A stretch of DNA of 34,488 nucleotides. Origin: Perkinsus chesapeaki. Lineage: Eukaryota; Perkinsozoa; Perkinsida; Perkinsidae. The stretch spans positions 1-34,488 of the forward strand of contig JAAPAO010000380.1 in the NCBI GenBank assembly GCA_013115145.1, written 5' to 3'. Made by a program: the position numbers and the translations under genes. Shown here piece by piece: positions 8,894 through 19,530 of the stretch (positions are counted from its first letter, which is position 1; every line of letters starts with the position of its first letter). A model generated the notes under the pieces. It did not search any database and was not told the DNA's origin. It was given only the letters and a program-made list of their open reading frames with translations.

Positions 8894-9928
8894 ATGAAGT
8901 TTCTTAGGTTTGACCCCTTCTCATACATGTTGCTCCGCTGCCTCGTGCTAGGTTACATCACTGCCTTGAACATCGCTATACTAGGCAGAGGAGAGGGTAT
9001 CGCTGGTACAGCACGCGGCTCTCCTGTGAACGACCCTCTCTATCCGCGACAGAACTCATATCTGGAAGCAATTAATGTTCCGGGAGCCTGGAAACGCCTC
9101 GCCTCTACAAGAGTTGTCAGAAAGAGGGTCACGGTAGCCCTTATCGATACCGGAGTCAAGCCTGATCATCCTGACTTGGTTTCCAATCTTGTAGAGGGTT
9201 ATAATGTTCTAAGTGGTGGTCATGATACCCATGATCGAGAGGGGCATGGTACTGAAATGGCCGGGATACTTGGTGCTACTATCAACAATACCGAGGGTAT
9301 AGCGGGTGTTATGGACCTCGTTAACATTATGCCGATTTTCGAAGGCAATACAGAGTACCAGATTCTTTTGGATGCTGCTTTGGACTATGTTATTACCGCA
9401 AGGGAAGCGAGAGATATAAAGTTTATATTGATGGCTTGTTCAGATGATAAGATTTATGACTACTTCAAGGACAGGATCAAGCAAGCAGACCAAGCTGGGA
9501 TTCTTATGATCGTCACTGCCGGGAATATGGGCAAGAACATCACTACAGAGAAGAGGTACCCCTGTGCTCTCTCCGAACAACTCGATGGAGTTTTGTGCGT
9601 CGGTGCGACAGAACAGTCGAGAATGAAGTTGGCTTCTTTCTCCAACTTTGCCAGTTACGTGGACGTTGCTGCACCGGGCGTTAACATCATGACAACGGGA
9701 AATGATGTTAACTATAAAACGATGCCGGGCACGTCTCCAGCGTCCGCCATCGTTGCAGGTGTGGTCGCCATGCTCTACAGTCTCGCTCCAGATCTAACTC
9801 CTGGTGATGTGAAGAAGATCATCAAGGGCACTTCCAAGAAAGGCCTCAAAGATTCCACTGGGAAGGTTGTCCTTCCATTCGGACGAATCGACGCAGACAA
9901 AGCTTTGGCGAAACTGATACCAAGATAG
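8894..9928 (+). CDS. Subtilisin-like serine endopeptidase (family S8), secreted
   Basis: Intronless frame of 344 residues. The N-terminus is hydrophobic (MLLRCLVLGYITALNIAI) and fits a signal peptide; the ATG at 8927 (residue 12), just downstream of a TTTCTTAG acceptor-like site, is an equally good start. Catalytic elements are in order: Asp85 in VALIDTGVKPDHPDL, His118 in EGHGTEMAGILGA, the oxyanion-hole Asn211 in TAGN, and Ser281 in GTSPASAIVAGVVA. The usual Ser motif is GTSMATPHVAG, so this one keeps the nucleophile but departs in the following residues. The chain starts peptidase-like at about residue 55 (YLEAINVPGAWK), so a long propeptide is absent. N-glycosylation sequons NNT (131) and NIT (215) fit secretion. 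No neighbour suggests a pathway. A palindrome CACCTCA-A-TGAGGTG follows the stop. Confidence 0.93.
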   Translation: MKFLRFDPFSYMLLRCLVLGYITALNIAILGRGEGIAGTARGSPVNDPLYPRQNSYLEAINVPGAWKRLASTRVVRKRVTVALIDTGVKPDHPDLVSNLVEGYNVLSGGHDTHDREGHGTEMAGILGATINNTEGIAGVMDLVNIMPIFEGNTEYQILLDAALDYVITAREARDIKFILMACSDDKIYDYFKDRIKQADQAGILMIVTAGNMGKNITTEKRYPCALSEQLDGVLCVGATEQSRMKLASFSNFASYVDVAAPGVNIMTTGNDVNYKTMPGTSPASAIVAGVVAMLYSLAPDLTPGDVKKIIKGTSKKGLKDSTGKVVLPFGRIDADKALAKLIPR

Positions 9929-10639
9929 GCCACCTCAATGAGGTGACTTCATTACGGTATAACGCGTCCTGTCCGTCTTTTATCGACGCAACATTTTAGT
10001 AAATCTAAAGTAATCAACCCCTTTTAGTCGTATATCTAGCTTGTTCGCGTCAAGGTTCCCTGAAGGGGAGCTTTCAATGAGATCGTCCGTCAAGAGTAAT
10101 AAGTCGCCTATGCCGTTTTATGCTTCAACGTGCAGACGCGCATGCGTGTTTTGCTCGGGCCGAGCTAAGGCCGTTATTCATCAGCATATGTATCAGGGTC
10201 GTAGGTAGGCCCCCGTAACGAGGTTTAAGTGCTTTGGTTTGTTGAACTCCATCACATATTGGGCTCATTTTCCTATTGAGACCTTTGTGGTTTAGAGTTT
10301 AGTCCAGGGGGGCAGTTCTCATTGAGAACTTACTGAGCAAGTCTCTCAAGGTACTTTCGGATATCTTTCCTTCCCATCCTTGAGGTACCTCCGGAGGAGT
10401 CCTTCGGGAATCGCAGAGTCGAGGTGCGGTTTTGGGATAAACTGTGCTGGGTACACCCGGTCATCAGCATGCCTGACTCAGCACGTCGTGACACTAATCA
10501 GAAGCCTCTAGCGCTCTGGAAAACGTTTCAGTAGTTTGTAGCGCGCCAAATAGAGATCATTTTCAGTCTTCCTGGAAGTCTTTCAGTTGAGAAACCGGAC
10601 GGACTGCTTCTGAAATTTATTTCGTCCCATGTTATGAAA

Positions 10640-10712
10640 AGTATAGTATGTGGGGATCGAACCTGTGCCCTTGTACATAAGGAGACAGTTTAGCTCAAAG
10701 CGAAAATGGTAA
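10640..10712 (-). pseudogene. tRNA-like 3' half (degenerate)
   Basis: On the minus strand, GCACAGGTTCGATCCCCAC forms a B-box/T-arm, preceded by CCTT-ATGTACA-AGGG, which could be an anticodon stem-loop with GTA (Tyr) in position. No acceptor pairing or normal D-arm was found. It is probably a relic. Confidence 0.3.
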
Positions 10713-10927
10713 ACAAAAGTTGCTTCGCTCCGCTCAAAAATCCGCCGTGCTCCAAATGCAGCCACGGAGCTAGTGGTAAGTATCTAGCCTTTGTGATGGT
10801 ATGTGCTGATGTTGAATAAATCTTTCTATAAATACGAGGCACCCTCTCAGTGGAGTACAATCGCTCCTCTCAACTTGCTAGTTTAATTCGCATTTACTTC
10901 CTGTCCGAGAGGTTCAATGCAACGGGT

Positions 10928-11064
10928 ATCTTCTGAGGTTGAATTTTCGAAATATCTTCGAGGTCGAAGTGAGGGCGTATCTTTAAGGTTGAAATGAGGA
11001 CGTATCTTCGAAGTTGAAATACGGCCGTATCTTTGAGGTCGGCTGTGAACCCAGTAGTATCTTT
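10928..11064 (+). repeat. 25-bp tandem repeat upstream of the reticulon-like gene
   Basis: Units of the form ATCTTCGAGGTYGAARTGAG plus a few bases start at 10954, 10979, 11004 and 11029 (period exactly 25), with degenerate units at 10928 and 11059. The array ends about 95 bp before the ATG at 11156, so it lies in the promoter or 5' leader. Confidence 0.85.
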
Positions 11065-11155
11065 CTGCCGACTGAAGCTTTTGTGTTACTTCATAATCAT
11101 CGTTGTCCCTCTCTAGTTTAGATTTGTTCATTTTCCTTTTATAAGTTACTGGGAA

Positions 11156-12519
11156 ATGTCGACTCCATCAAAGACAACCGAGACTCCCGCCCCCAAGGCC
11201 GACAGTCCCGCCGAGGCCCCCAAGCCCGCCGTCGTTGAGGCGGCTCACAAGGTCGCCGAGCCCAAGGAAGAAGAGCCTGCCAGCTGCCCGTTGGGAAAGT
11301 TTTCCCTTTTCTCATGGGAAAACCCGCTTCCCTCTGGTAAGCTGCGTCAGTTTATTTTCATATAATTGCTTTCTCAGGTATGCTTTACACTTTGTCGAAT
11401 GTTGCAATTTTGATATCCACCACCGAGGACCCTGCCGGATGGGCGGTCGCCTTCGCTATGTGGGTTGCCATCCCCGCTGGCCTTCTTTTCAAATTTAACG
11501 TGGTGCCTATCCCGGCCTGCTGCCCTCTTCGTGCGATTGCCAACATCGACCCTAAAAAGTAACGGGAAGCTAGGACTTCATTATGTGTACGCCCCCTTCG
11601 TTCTCAGGACCGCTGTTAGCCTCCACGCCAAGATGACATCTGTGGCATCTCAGATTTCCGATATCTTCCGATGGGAGAACGCCATGAAGTCCGCCCAGGT
11701 AAGGTTCTTGCCAGTCTTCTGGTCCATACATATTTTCAGGTCTTCGCGCTCTACTTGTTGGCACTCAAAATGTCCCAACAGTTCGGCTTCCGTACCTTGG
11801 CCTTCGTCACCGTCCAGGTTCTATTCTTGACCGTCCCGATCAGGAAGTTCATCGCGAAGAGGTCCGCCAACGGCTGTGCTCTCAAGTCGTTCTGCAATGA
11901 TACTGTCAAGCCGAAGCTCTGCTGCGCCAAAACTCAGGTTAAGGAGGCCGCGTCTAAGGTCCCTAAGGCGTCGATGGCCGAGCTCCGATCATGGGAGAAC
12001 CCCCAGGCTTCGGGTGTCGCCCTTGTATTGGCCAATATTGCGGTTATCTCCGTCTCTGCTGCCCTCTGCATGGCCGGCCACGTCCTTGCTAAGGTTGTTG
12101 TATTGGCTTTCGTTGTTTCTTTTGCGGCCAAGTCCTTCGGTATTGAACTTCCGAAGTGCTGTGCTTGTAGCCAGTGCGACGATAAGGTGTGCGAGGCCAA
12201 GCTCACCAAGGCTGTGACCTGCTTCCAGACTGCTATGGGACATGTTCGCGAGATTATTTTCTGGGAAGTCCCCGCTAAGAACGTGAACGCTATTCTTATG
12301 CTTTACGTCCTTTCCTTCGCTCTCAGTATCTTCGGCGCCACTGGCCTGGTTCTTATTGCCCTCAACTGTTACTCTCTAGTCCCTCTCGTGAAGAAGCAGC
12401 CTGCATATAAGGATAAGGTGCAGCCTGCCCTGGCCAAGGTGACTGAGGCCCTTAAGAAGGCCGAGGCTAAGGTCGCTGATATGCTTGAGCGCAAGCCAAA
12501 GTCAACGAAGTCTGAGTAG
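11156..12519 (+). CDS. Reticulon-like ER membrane protein with four WENP-hairpin modules
   Basis: Four exons (11156-11336, 11378-11558, 11608-11698, 11740-12519) joined over introns of 41, 49 and 41 nt give 410 residues; all junctions keep phase. After an Ala/Pro/Glu-rich N-terminus come four related modules, each a W-E motif followed by a long hydrophobic hairpin: LFSWENPLPSG (W54), IFRWENAMKSA (W143), LRSWENPQASG (W236), IIFWEVPAKNV (W326). WENP followed by a membrane hairpin is the signature of the reticulon homology domain, which normally has two hydrophobic segments in all; here the half-unit is repeated. Cys-rich linkers (KLCCAKTQ, CCACSQC) and a Lys/Ala-rich coiled-coil-like tail follow. 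By family, the role is shaping tubular ER membrane. The TAA after DPKK at 11560 is inside intron 2, not a stop. Confidence 0.85.
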
Positions 12520-12672
12520 ATTGTTCTTGATAACATTCAAGTGTTAAGATTCCATCCCTGCTCATACTGTATATAAGACTTTACCCGCTGTTTTTATTGT
12601 TTGGTGTTTTCAATCGTCATGAGGACGTTCGGTTCCGCTCGGTGATGGATTGCCCGATTAGTTACGGTGCTC

Positions 12673-12870
12673 ATGTTGAGACTCTGCTTTGTATTCCTCC
12701 TTGCCTGCTCGGCTGCGGCGTGTGCAGATGGCGACCATTATTGCGAGTCCAAAAACGGCGCTGGCAGCCGATGCGTGCTTGGGTCACCCTGTATCGATCA
12801 TATCCAACAAGGTGGTTGCACTCCTGGCAAGACATCGTCGGAGACAGTTCATTGTGTTTGTTACTGTTGA
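12673..12870 (+). CDS. Small secreted cysteine-rich protein
   Basis: A 65-residue intronless frame starts at ATG 12673. Residues 1-20 (MLRLCFVFLLACSAAACADG) are a clear signal peptide. The mature part of about 45 residues has seven cysteines (YCESKNGAGSRC, GSPC, GGC, VHCVCYC), a pattern of small disulfide-stabilised extracellular proteins. TATATAAG at 12567, about 100 bp upstream, could be a TATA element. I do not recognise the family. It sits between the reticulon-like and CCCH genes with no evident link. The short length leaves some doubt that it is translated. Confidence 0.6.
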   Translation: MLRLCFVFLLACSAAACADGDHYCESKNGAGSRCVLGSPCIDHIQQGGCTPGKTSSETVHCVCYC

Positions 12871-13000
12871 ATCAACAGTGTTGGTGTCTTTTACTCCAAC
12901 TGATTTAACTATTCAATAGTACCTTCTCAATCTGAAAGTCTTCGGTTTGCGATGGCGTTCATCGATTGTGCATTCCGCAGGTTAAATCAAGTTTTATCGA

Positions 13001-14049
13001 ATGGCTTCTCACTTCAGTGCCATTCCGTCGAACGAAAACAACATCGACGACATGAAAACTCAGCCACCTGTTCACCTCCTCTCCTCCGAGCACTTCTACT
13101 ACAAGTCGGGGCTGCTGGAGACCCTTGCAAGCCTTTACGGCTTGCTCCCGTTGAATACGGTCATGCCTTCACCAGAGGCATCGGGCTTTTCCCGTGGACT
13201 TGAAGCGCGCATGTGGGATAGGAATCGTCTCTACAAAACCAAGGTAACTAACGTGCTTTTGCGTTTTAACCATATTATTGCTATCCACTATTATTGTCAT
13301 TTATTATTGCTATCCACTATTATTGTCATTTATTATTGTTATCCACTTANNNNNNNNNNNNNNNNNNNNNNNNNNNNNNNNNNNNNNNNNNNNNNNNNNN
13401 NNNNNNNNNNNNNNNNNNNNNNNNNNNNNNNNNNNNNNNNNNNNNNNNNNNNNNNNNNNNNNNNNNNNNNNNNNNNNNNNNNNNNNNNNNNNNNNNNNNN
13501 NNNNNNNNNNNNNNNNNNNNNNNNNNNNNNNNNNNNNNNNNNNNNNNNNNNNNNNNNNNNNNNNNNNNNNNNNNNNNNNNNNNNNNNNNNNNNNNNNNTC
13601 ATTTATTATTGTTATCCACTATTATTGTCATTTATTATTGTTATCCACTATTATTGTCATTTATTATTGTTATCCACTATTATTGTCATTTATTATTGTT
13701 CGTTATCATTGTTCTTTAGGTATGTCGCTACTTCCTTCGCGGTAAATGCAAGTTTGGTGAAAATTGTTCGTACGCGCATCGGACCACTGAACTCCAGGCA
13801 CGACCAGACTTCTATAAAACGAAGATGTGCAATAAGCCGAAATGCACGAACAAGGCCTGTCCATATGCCCACTCTATCTACGAGCTACGTGACCCTCCGG
13901 ATTCGGTTGATTATATTTTCTACCCAGAAGATTTGCAGCCCCATTGTAATGATGTTAACTACCCAGATGTTTTTAGTCGAACGATGACTAAGGAGCTGCA
14001 AAATATCGCTCGTTTCGAGCACCAACAACTTGGCCAATATTTTGCTTAA
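13001..14049 (+). CDS. CCCH-type zinc-finger protein, paralog 1
   Basis: Two exons, 13001-13243 and 13720-14049, give 190 residues; the intron donor is AAG|GTAACT and the acceptor TTCTTTAG|GT, phase 0. Exon 2 carries two tandem CCCH fingers: C83-x7-C91-x5-C97-x3-H101 (CRYFLRGKCKFGENCSYAH) and C118-x4-C123-x4-C128-x3-H132 (CNKPKCTNKACPYAH), joined by TTELQARPDFYKTKM. Tandem CCCH fingers bind single-stranded RNA and typically control mRNA stability or translation; that role is inferred from the family. The tail is acidic and unremarkable. The 476-nt intron is filled with a 29-bp minisatellite and contains the assembly gap. A second gene at 16154 shares the fingers, the linker and the intron position. 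Confidence 0.88.
13267..13705. repeat. 29-bp minisatellite in the intron of CCCH paralog 1, with assembly gap
   Basis: Units of TTATTGTCATTTATTATTG plus YTATCCACTA repeat every 29 bp on both sides of 249 N (13350-13598). Two to three units are visible on each side. The true array length is unknown because the gap is inside it. The period is not a multiple of three, and frames reading through it are artefacts. Confidence 0.92.
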
Positions 14050-16153
14050 TATCTTTCATTATTTCTTACTAAAGCGTGTCCTTAAAATAGCTTATTATAA
14101 GTTGTTTGTATTATTGTACCTCGTTTGTTGTTACCCTAATACAAAAGTTAATAATTGTGTACTGATGTTAGCACAGCTCATTTCGACAATAACGCTTTCT
14201 ATTGTCGAGACGCCATGGTTCTCTATGGTTTTTCCGAGTACGTGCTTTTCGCCTGCCGTACTTGATATTATCGCTTATTCCTTTCCAATGAATTGTTCTC
14301 ATGTTGCGGGGTTTATTGCTCATCAGTCTTTAGTTGTTAATGACATTAAGTCGTTAGTTATATAAGAGACAGCGCAACGCTACTTCTGCTACGAGCTCGG
14401 AGCCGCTGCGCGCGAACTAATTTTGAACGTTCGTCACATGGCTCTAAAATTTTGTATAGAAACTCCCTTACCATCGTTCATCATACATTACCATATGAAC
14501 AACATGGATGTATAATAGTTCAAGTCGAGTTGGCAGAAAGACCAATAGGGAACCTCTAGCGAAGACAAAGCGACGGATTGTACACTTAATAAGTCTGTCT
14601 GTTGTGGTGGATATCATGATGTCCCATAAGTTACACTACATAGTGTGATGTAAATGAAGTGCTGTCGTTTCTATTGTTGACTGATTCGAGTTTATAAAAG
14701 CTGAGCCAAGATTTGATGGTGTACAACGAGCAAATACAGCTAGTTCACCTGCACTTAACTTGTATCAAGCACTATCTGCCAAGACTGACTTGCTGAAGTG
14801 CCCTAAGGAGCCACTTGAATAACGAGAAAGATCTTGTTCGCATTACGTATGCGAATGCGCTACGCGCACCCTAAGATTCATATTGTATATCGCTCGCCCA
14901 CCGTTTTGTGATAATCCCTGCATGATGATAAGAATTTCTAAGAGTTATCATTGGCTCAGTCCTCTCTATTGAGTTAGTGATGTCTAATACCCGTGAACAG
15001 ATCTCTTGATCTCCCACCAACAGAGGGCTCCAGGAGAGAGCACCCTGTAATGGTAAGCAATTCTCAAAAATCATTTCACCTTTCCCAAACGGACTAACGG
15101 TCGATGCGCACGTTAAGTTGTGTAAAATACAACTGTTCTACAAGCACCCATGACAATACCGATCACAACGTAAAGGTTACTCATTTCACTTATCGGGAAA
15201 CGCCTTGTCATCAGGTGTTGTTCCCAGAGACATGACAGCCGTCGCGCCGTCACGCAAGGCATGGAGCCACCTCGGAAGCATGCAATAAACTTCTGCCTTG
15301 GACAGTTATTTTATAAAGTGTCGTACGGTACACTTATAGCCCAACATATAACCACCAAGTATCATTGATAATCTACCATTCTGATACCATCGCTGTTCCC
15401 AACCATCTCTGAACCGTCTGCGGTGATACAGCATTACGATGTCGGAGACGGTGACGTAGCATTACGTGGAGCCCTTCTGTATTCAGCAACTAGCCAGATA
15501 AATGAATGTCGTTATCCCACGCTACTCAGAACCAGTTGCTTGAGACGGAAAATCACAGTTTGCGAACGTATTTGGGTGCGTACTGTTACAACACCAGGGG
15601 TGTTCTTTCCACAGAAGGGCACTTCCGCAGCTCATGCAGATTTCTGTATCCGTGGCGCGTTCCGGAGATACACTGTCGGTATGTCACATACACTAAAGTA
15701 GTGCATAACCATGATTCGGGTTGAAAAGAATCTCCACTCAGCTTGATGTTCCGGTTTCTGGCAGTCTTGTTGGCAAATAGACTGCGGAGTGGGTGAATTC
15801 AGCAACGTTTTGTTTGCCGAAATGTCCCTAGCCTACCACTAGTGGTGGAGGACAGCTAAACCGTGTTGAGCCTGCCTTTTCGCCTTATACAGGCAACCGT
15901 GTTTGTGTCGGAAACGGTATGACGTTCGATACCAACGACATTCTTAGGGGATGTCGTAAAGCTGCTTCATTCCCATGAGTGAGGGACCTCCTCTACCCGA
16001 CAGAGTATGTTTGATCAATCATAGATCAATGCGGCTTTCTGGTTCGGTAATAGCATTTCTCACATAGATTCGTCTACCACGAAGTTGATACACATGTGTG
16101 GCAGTTGCTCGCTCAGGCCGATGCCTTGGTGAAGCATACCTGGTGCTTCCTGT
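14050..16153. other. Intergenic region without recognisable gene
   Basis: Short frames only (the longest about 90 codons at 15423-15701), none protein-like enough to call. Some inverted repeats are present (ACGACAT...ATGTCGT around 15940; ACCACTAGTGGT near 15835) but few with the single-base centre seen elsewhere. TATATAAG at 14361 is a possible TATA-like site with no gene assigned. Confidence 0.5.
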
Positions 16154-16768
16154 ATGAGTCTACGCCTATTTCTTTGGAAGGCTTTATCATTTGAAATGTT
16201 CTCCACCAGAAACACCTACAGCGCCCAACCCCACGCGTGGGGTTTCTTTCCACGGCCGCTCCCGCACCAGGTTCCCATGGCTCGGCTGCCGAAGGCCCCA
16301 GCGCCATACTATTCGAACACAGATCTTCCGGTATTTCAGCTACAACCACTGGTCCAGCAAGGAGGCGCTGAGCGAAATTCGTGGGATAAGGAACGTCTCC
16401 ATAAGACTAAGGTGAGAGTTGCTCTATTGTGGTTTCATCACTAGCAGCTCATCCTATTTCAGATGTGTACCTACTTCCTCCGTGGTAAATGTAAGTTCGG
16501 CAAGGAGTGTTCGTACGCTCACGGGAGCACTGAACTCCAGGCCAGACCCAACTTCTATAAGACCAAAATGTGCAATAAGCCCAAATGCAACAACTGGGCT
16601 TGCCCATATGCCCATTCTATCTACGAGCTGCGGGATCCTCCACCTTCCACTAATACTATTATCAAACCCGATAATCTGGGTCGTCGCTATGCTAACAAAT
16701 GTCCACTTGTCCATGTCCCATCAACTACTACCACTGGCGGGCTACCATTCATCGGCTCAAGCGTCTAA
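16154..16768 (+). CDS. CCCH-type zinc-finger protein, paralog 2
   Basis: Exon 1 ends at 16411 (AAG|GTGAGA), the intron is 51 nt (16412-16462, acceptor TATTTCAG), and exon 2 is 16463-16768. From ATG 16154 the product is 187 residues; ATG 16196 (residue 15, MFSTRNTYSAQPH) is an equally plausible start giving 173. The fingers are CTYFLRGKCKFGKECSYAH and CNKPKCNNWACPYAH, with linker STELQARPNFYKTKM; all eight zinc ligands are intact. The residues before the intron (WDKERLHKTK) match paralog 1 (WDRNRLYKTK), so the pair arose by tandem duplication after the intron was in place. N- and C-termini have diverged. The likely role is RNA binding, by family. Confidence 0.87.
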
Positions 16769-19036
16769 CACGATTTTTAGTCTTATGGCGAAGATTCCTG
16801 AGATTGCCGCCGGTTACCCCTACGGACTTTTACAAGACATGCTTTGTTGCTTGTAAGATTGCTTCTTTAACCTTACGATATAATATCACTATAAAAACCA
16901 ATTGTTACGCGTGTATAGGCTTGCTCTGTATACGTCGCTCAGCCGCTGGACGGCTCTTCCAGCATTTCGGTGGGTCTGAGCATGTTCGCTACCTTTGTAG
17001 GCACGTGCTAAACGTGTCGCCTCACTCACAACTGTCTGTCCGCTAGGCATGTGAGATTTTCTCTGAAGCTACAAGTTAATTTCCGTGCCCGCGGGCAGGT
17101 TGTCGCGTTAGTAACTGAAGTATGATCGAACGAGGATAGTTTGCACAGCTAAGCTGTGAACAAACCACGACCACGAGTCGTTGGCGTATCTGGATTGGTG
17201 GGATTCTATCTCAGAATCGGAGTTCCGGGCTCCAACCACAGTACTTCTCTTCCCACTTCCCTTACTAACACTACTTTCCTCAGAGGTTGTCATTGAAATA
17301 GTATAAGTCAATCACAGATCTCTAGTATCACACTAGACAGATAAGAGGCTACAAGAAGTAGGATAACAAAAGCTGAGCAATACTAGCGCACAAGTGAACA
17401 ATCGATCAAATGGGCGAGCGAGATATTGTCTGCGCAGATACACTATTAGTCACAGTATTAATACAATGTACAGGCGACATAGCAATTTTGCTTGCAGGAT
17501 GGACGCTAATGATGCCATTTGCTCCAAAATCAATCCTAGGAACTTTCAATACTCGTTCTTGGACAAGCCGGGGACCTCTGTTTGTACAAGTAATCCTTGC
17601 CAGCCGTAAAGCGTGGGCCTCGCCGTGCTGGCATCACTAATACCCGCATTACTCCTCAATGGGGGATACCCACATGGAAATTTCCGGAAAGAAAGAACAG
17701 CGTTTGCTAATAGGATCTCAGTAGATTTTTTACTAACTATCGAGTTGCCATGAGCGATATGCTCCTGCTCACCAATGTCGAAGAAATTATTTGAAATAAT
17801 CCGACCCGAATCTGCAGAAGTAGGAGCTGATTCACAGGGGCTGTGACACAGCTTCGCTGTGATACTGTCTAGCTGCTAAACCATAGCGATCGAGGTGCAG
17901 CCCGCGCTGTGCAGAGTCATGGTCAGCTCCGACCTGACCAGGTCGCACCATCGCAAGACTCTGGGGCTCGAAGTCTGCCATGGGCATTGAAGAACGGGGT
18001 CGTATGAGACATCCGCCTTCCGCAATCTCCCTGATATCCAACCGCATCTTCAATAGCTCTCTGGTTGCCTTGTACTGAAACCCCGGGTTTCTGTTTGACG
18101 CTATCAATGAGTCCCAGTAGATAGAAGCTTTTCATGTTGCCGAAACAAAACCGCCGATTCTGCTTGAGGTCCCGAGCGTCGGACCGCGCTGCGCGGCGCT
18201 CAAAGTGCCGGCGTGACGGTAATTGGTGGTCTACCAGCGGCCAGCAGAGTCTGCTGGGCAGACCAACAAGGCTTGCTGAGAAAGTCGGAAGAGAGAGAAC
18301 CTCTCTCAGATAGAGGGTAAAGAATTCTGTGTTGCCCCTGATACCTACCGCTGTTAGGCCAGGCGATGCGCCGTTGGTACCACTCTCTATGAGAGGGTCC
18401 CTAAGCCGCTTAGACTAAGCGCTAATGATCTTCCATCCCCGTGCTTAAGGTCATTAAGTCAAGAAGTACCTCGCTCTTCTCAGAGAGAATTCATATGCCA
18501 TCGATACCCTGGATCGTTTGCGTAGTGAGTATATCTGCGCTGGGGATGTCGACGACACAGCCTTACTCAGCCTTGCGCAGAAACCGATTTTACGGAAGTC
18601 CCAAAAGAATTTCTGGTCCCGAAATTCGGTGACATAGAATTTAACGAAATGGCGGCGTTGATATTCGCGGAAGCTGCACCGAATTTAATTAGGTGACAAT
18701 GTCACCGTGACATAATGACAGTGAATCAGTGCATAGGCGACAAAAAACAGTAAAACAAGGAGGCACCATCATCTCAACTTAATATAATGCCACGAAAGTG
18801 TAGTTATGAAAACATTACTAGGAAAATTTAACTTTCATCCATGCGGAAGTATCGCATTAATGAAAGTGCGAGAACTGGAGAATAAGCCTTCTGTCGTATC
18901 GAACGAGGCTAACAAACGCTAGTGACAGATTACTAGATGATTTCCTAGATCAGATTTCGAGAGTCTACTCGATGTCGAAAGGCATAATTTATGCCGCATA
19001 AAATTGCTCTTGCGAGCCTAATTCAGATCAGCTAAT
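16769..19036. other. Gene-free interval with palindromes
   Basis: No supported gene. Single-base-centre palindromes occur at 17144-17158, 18241-18257, 18407-18421, 18692-18706 and 18981-18995, with a shorter GC-rich one at 18184-18196. Frames of 60-115 codons here do not look protein-like. Confidence 0.5.
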
Positions 19037-19530
19037 TCATTCGCAATTTTCCTTAGGTCTATGCGATGCAAGTTGCATCAGCTGATGATGATCATGCAGC
19101 GTATCACGATGAAGGGGACACAACATCACGGACTTGACCCTATCCTGACGCATAGCGCTCTCCAGGCGGCCAATGGCACTCAAACTCCGCTCAGCCTCAC
19201 ACGAGGTTGGAGGAATAGTTACCAGACGCCACATGAAACTTTCATGATGAAAGACTGTGGGAAAGGTTCCGCGACTGACCGTTCTATTCTCTGATTGAGA
19301 CTTCGGGTGAGTCCCTCTCAACCAGTTATAAAAATCATGCACACACATAAGCTTGACGTCTCGATCACTTAGAACCTACGTCTTAGATGGTCGTGTAAGG
19401 ACGCAATCTCTCTTTCCAAACGCTTGACATTGATATCGTCTGACGATGATCGTCATCATACTGCTCGATGACTAACTTTTTGATAGATGAGAGTTCAAGA
19501 GCGCAGAAACAGTTCAACAGAAGGGTAGAA
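19037..19530 (-). pseudogene. hAT transposase C-terminal dimerisation domain remnant
   Basis: On the minus strand, 19348-19037 reads TIPPTSCEAERSLSAIGRLE followed by SAMRQDRVKSVMLCPLHRD. This matches the hallmark of the hAT C-terminal dimerisation region (P-x-S-C-E-A-E-R-S-F-S-x-L-R-R-L-K, then a helix with R-x-x-x-L-x-L-x-H-R). Upstream, in other frames, SSDDINVKRLEREIASLHDH (about 19430) and LELSSIKKLVIEQY (about 19490) look like the preceding segment, so at least two frameshifts have occurred. The catalytic domain is absent. The remnant contains several palindromes of the single-base-centre type. Terminal inverted repeats and an 8-bp target duplication were not found by eye. Confidence 0.7.

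Larger units (their letters stand above)
9929..11155. other. Intergenic region with palindromes, a tRNA-like relic and a 25-bp repeat
   Basis: No coding frame is convincing. It contains single-base-centre palindromes at 9931-9945 and 10314-10330, a B-box-like AGGTTCGATCCCC on the minus strand (10648-10660), and the 25-bp tandem array listed separately. CTATAAATA at about 10824 resembles a TATA element but is too far from the next start to assign. Confidence 0.5.

Noticed and set aside
13001-13987. Long plus frames across the N gap
   Set aside because: They translate an intronic minisatellite and the gap; the CCCH fingers are in another frame after the acceptor at 13719.
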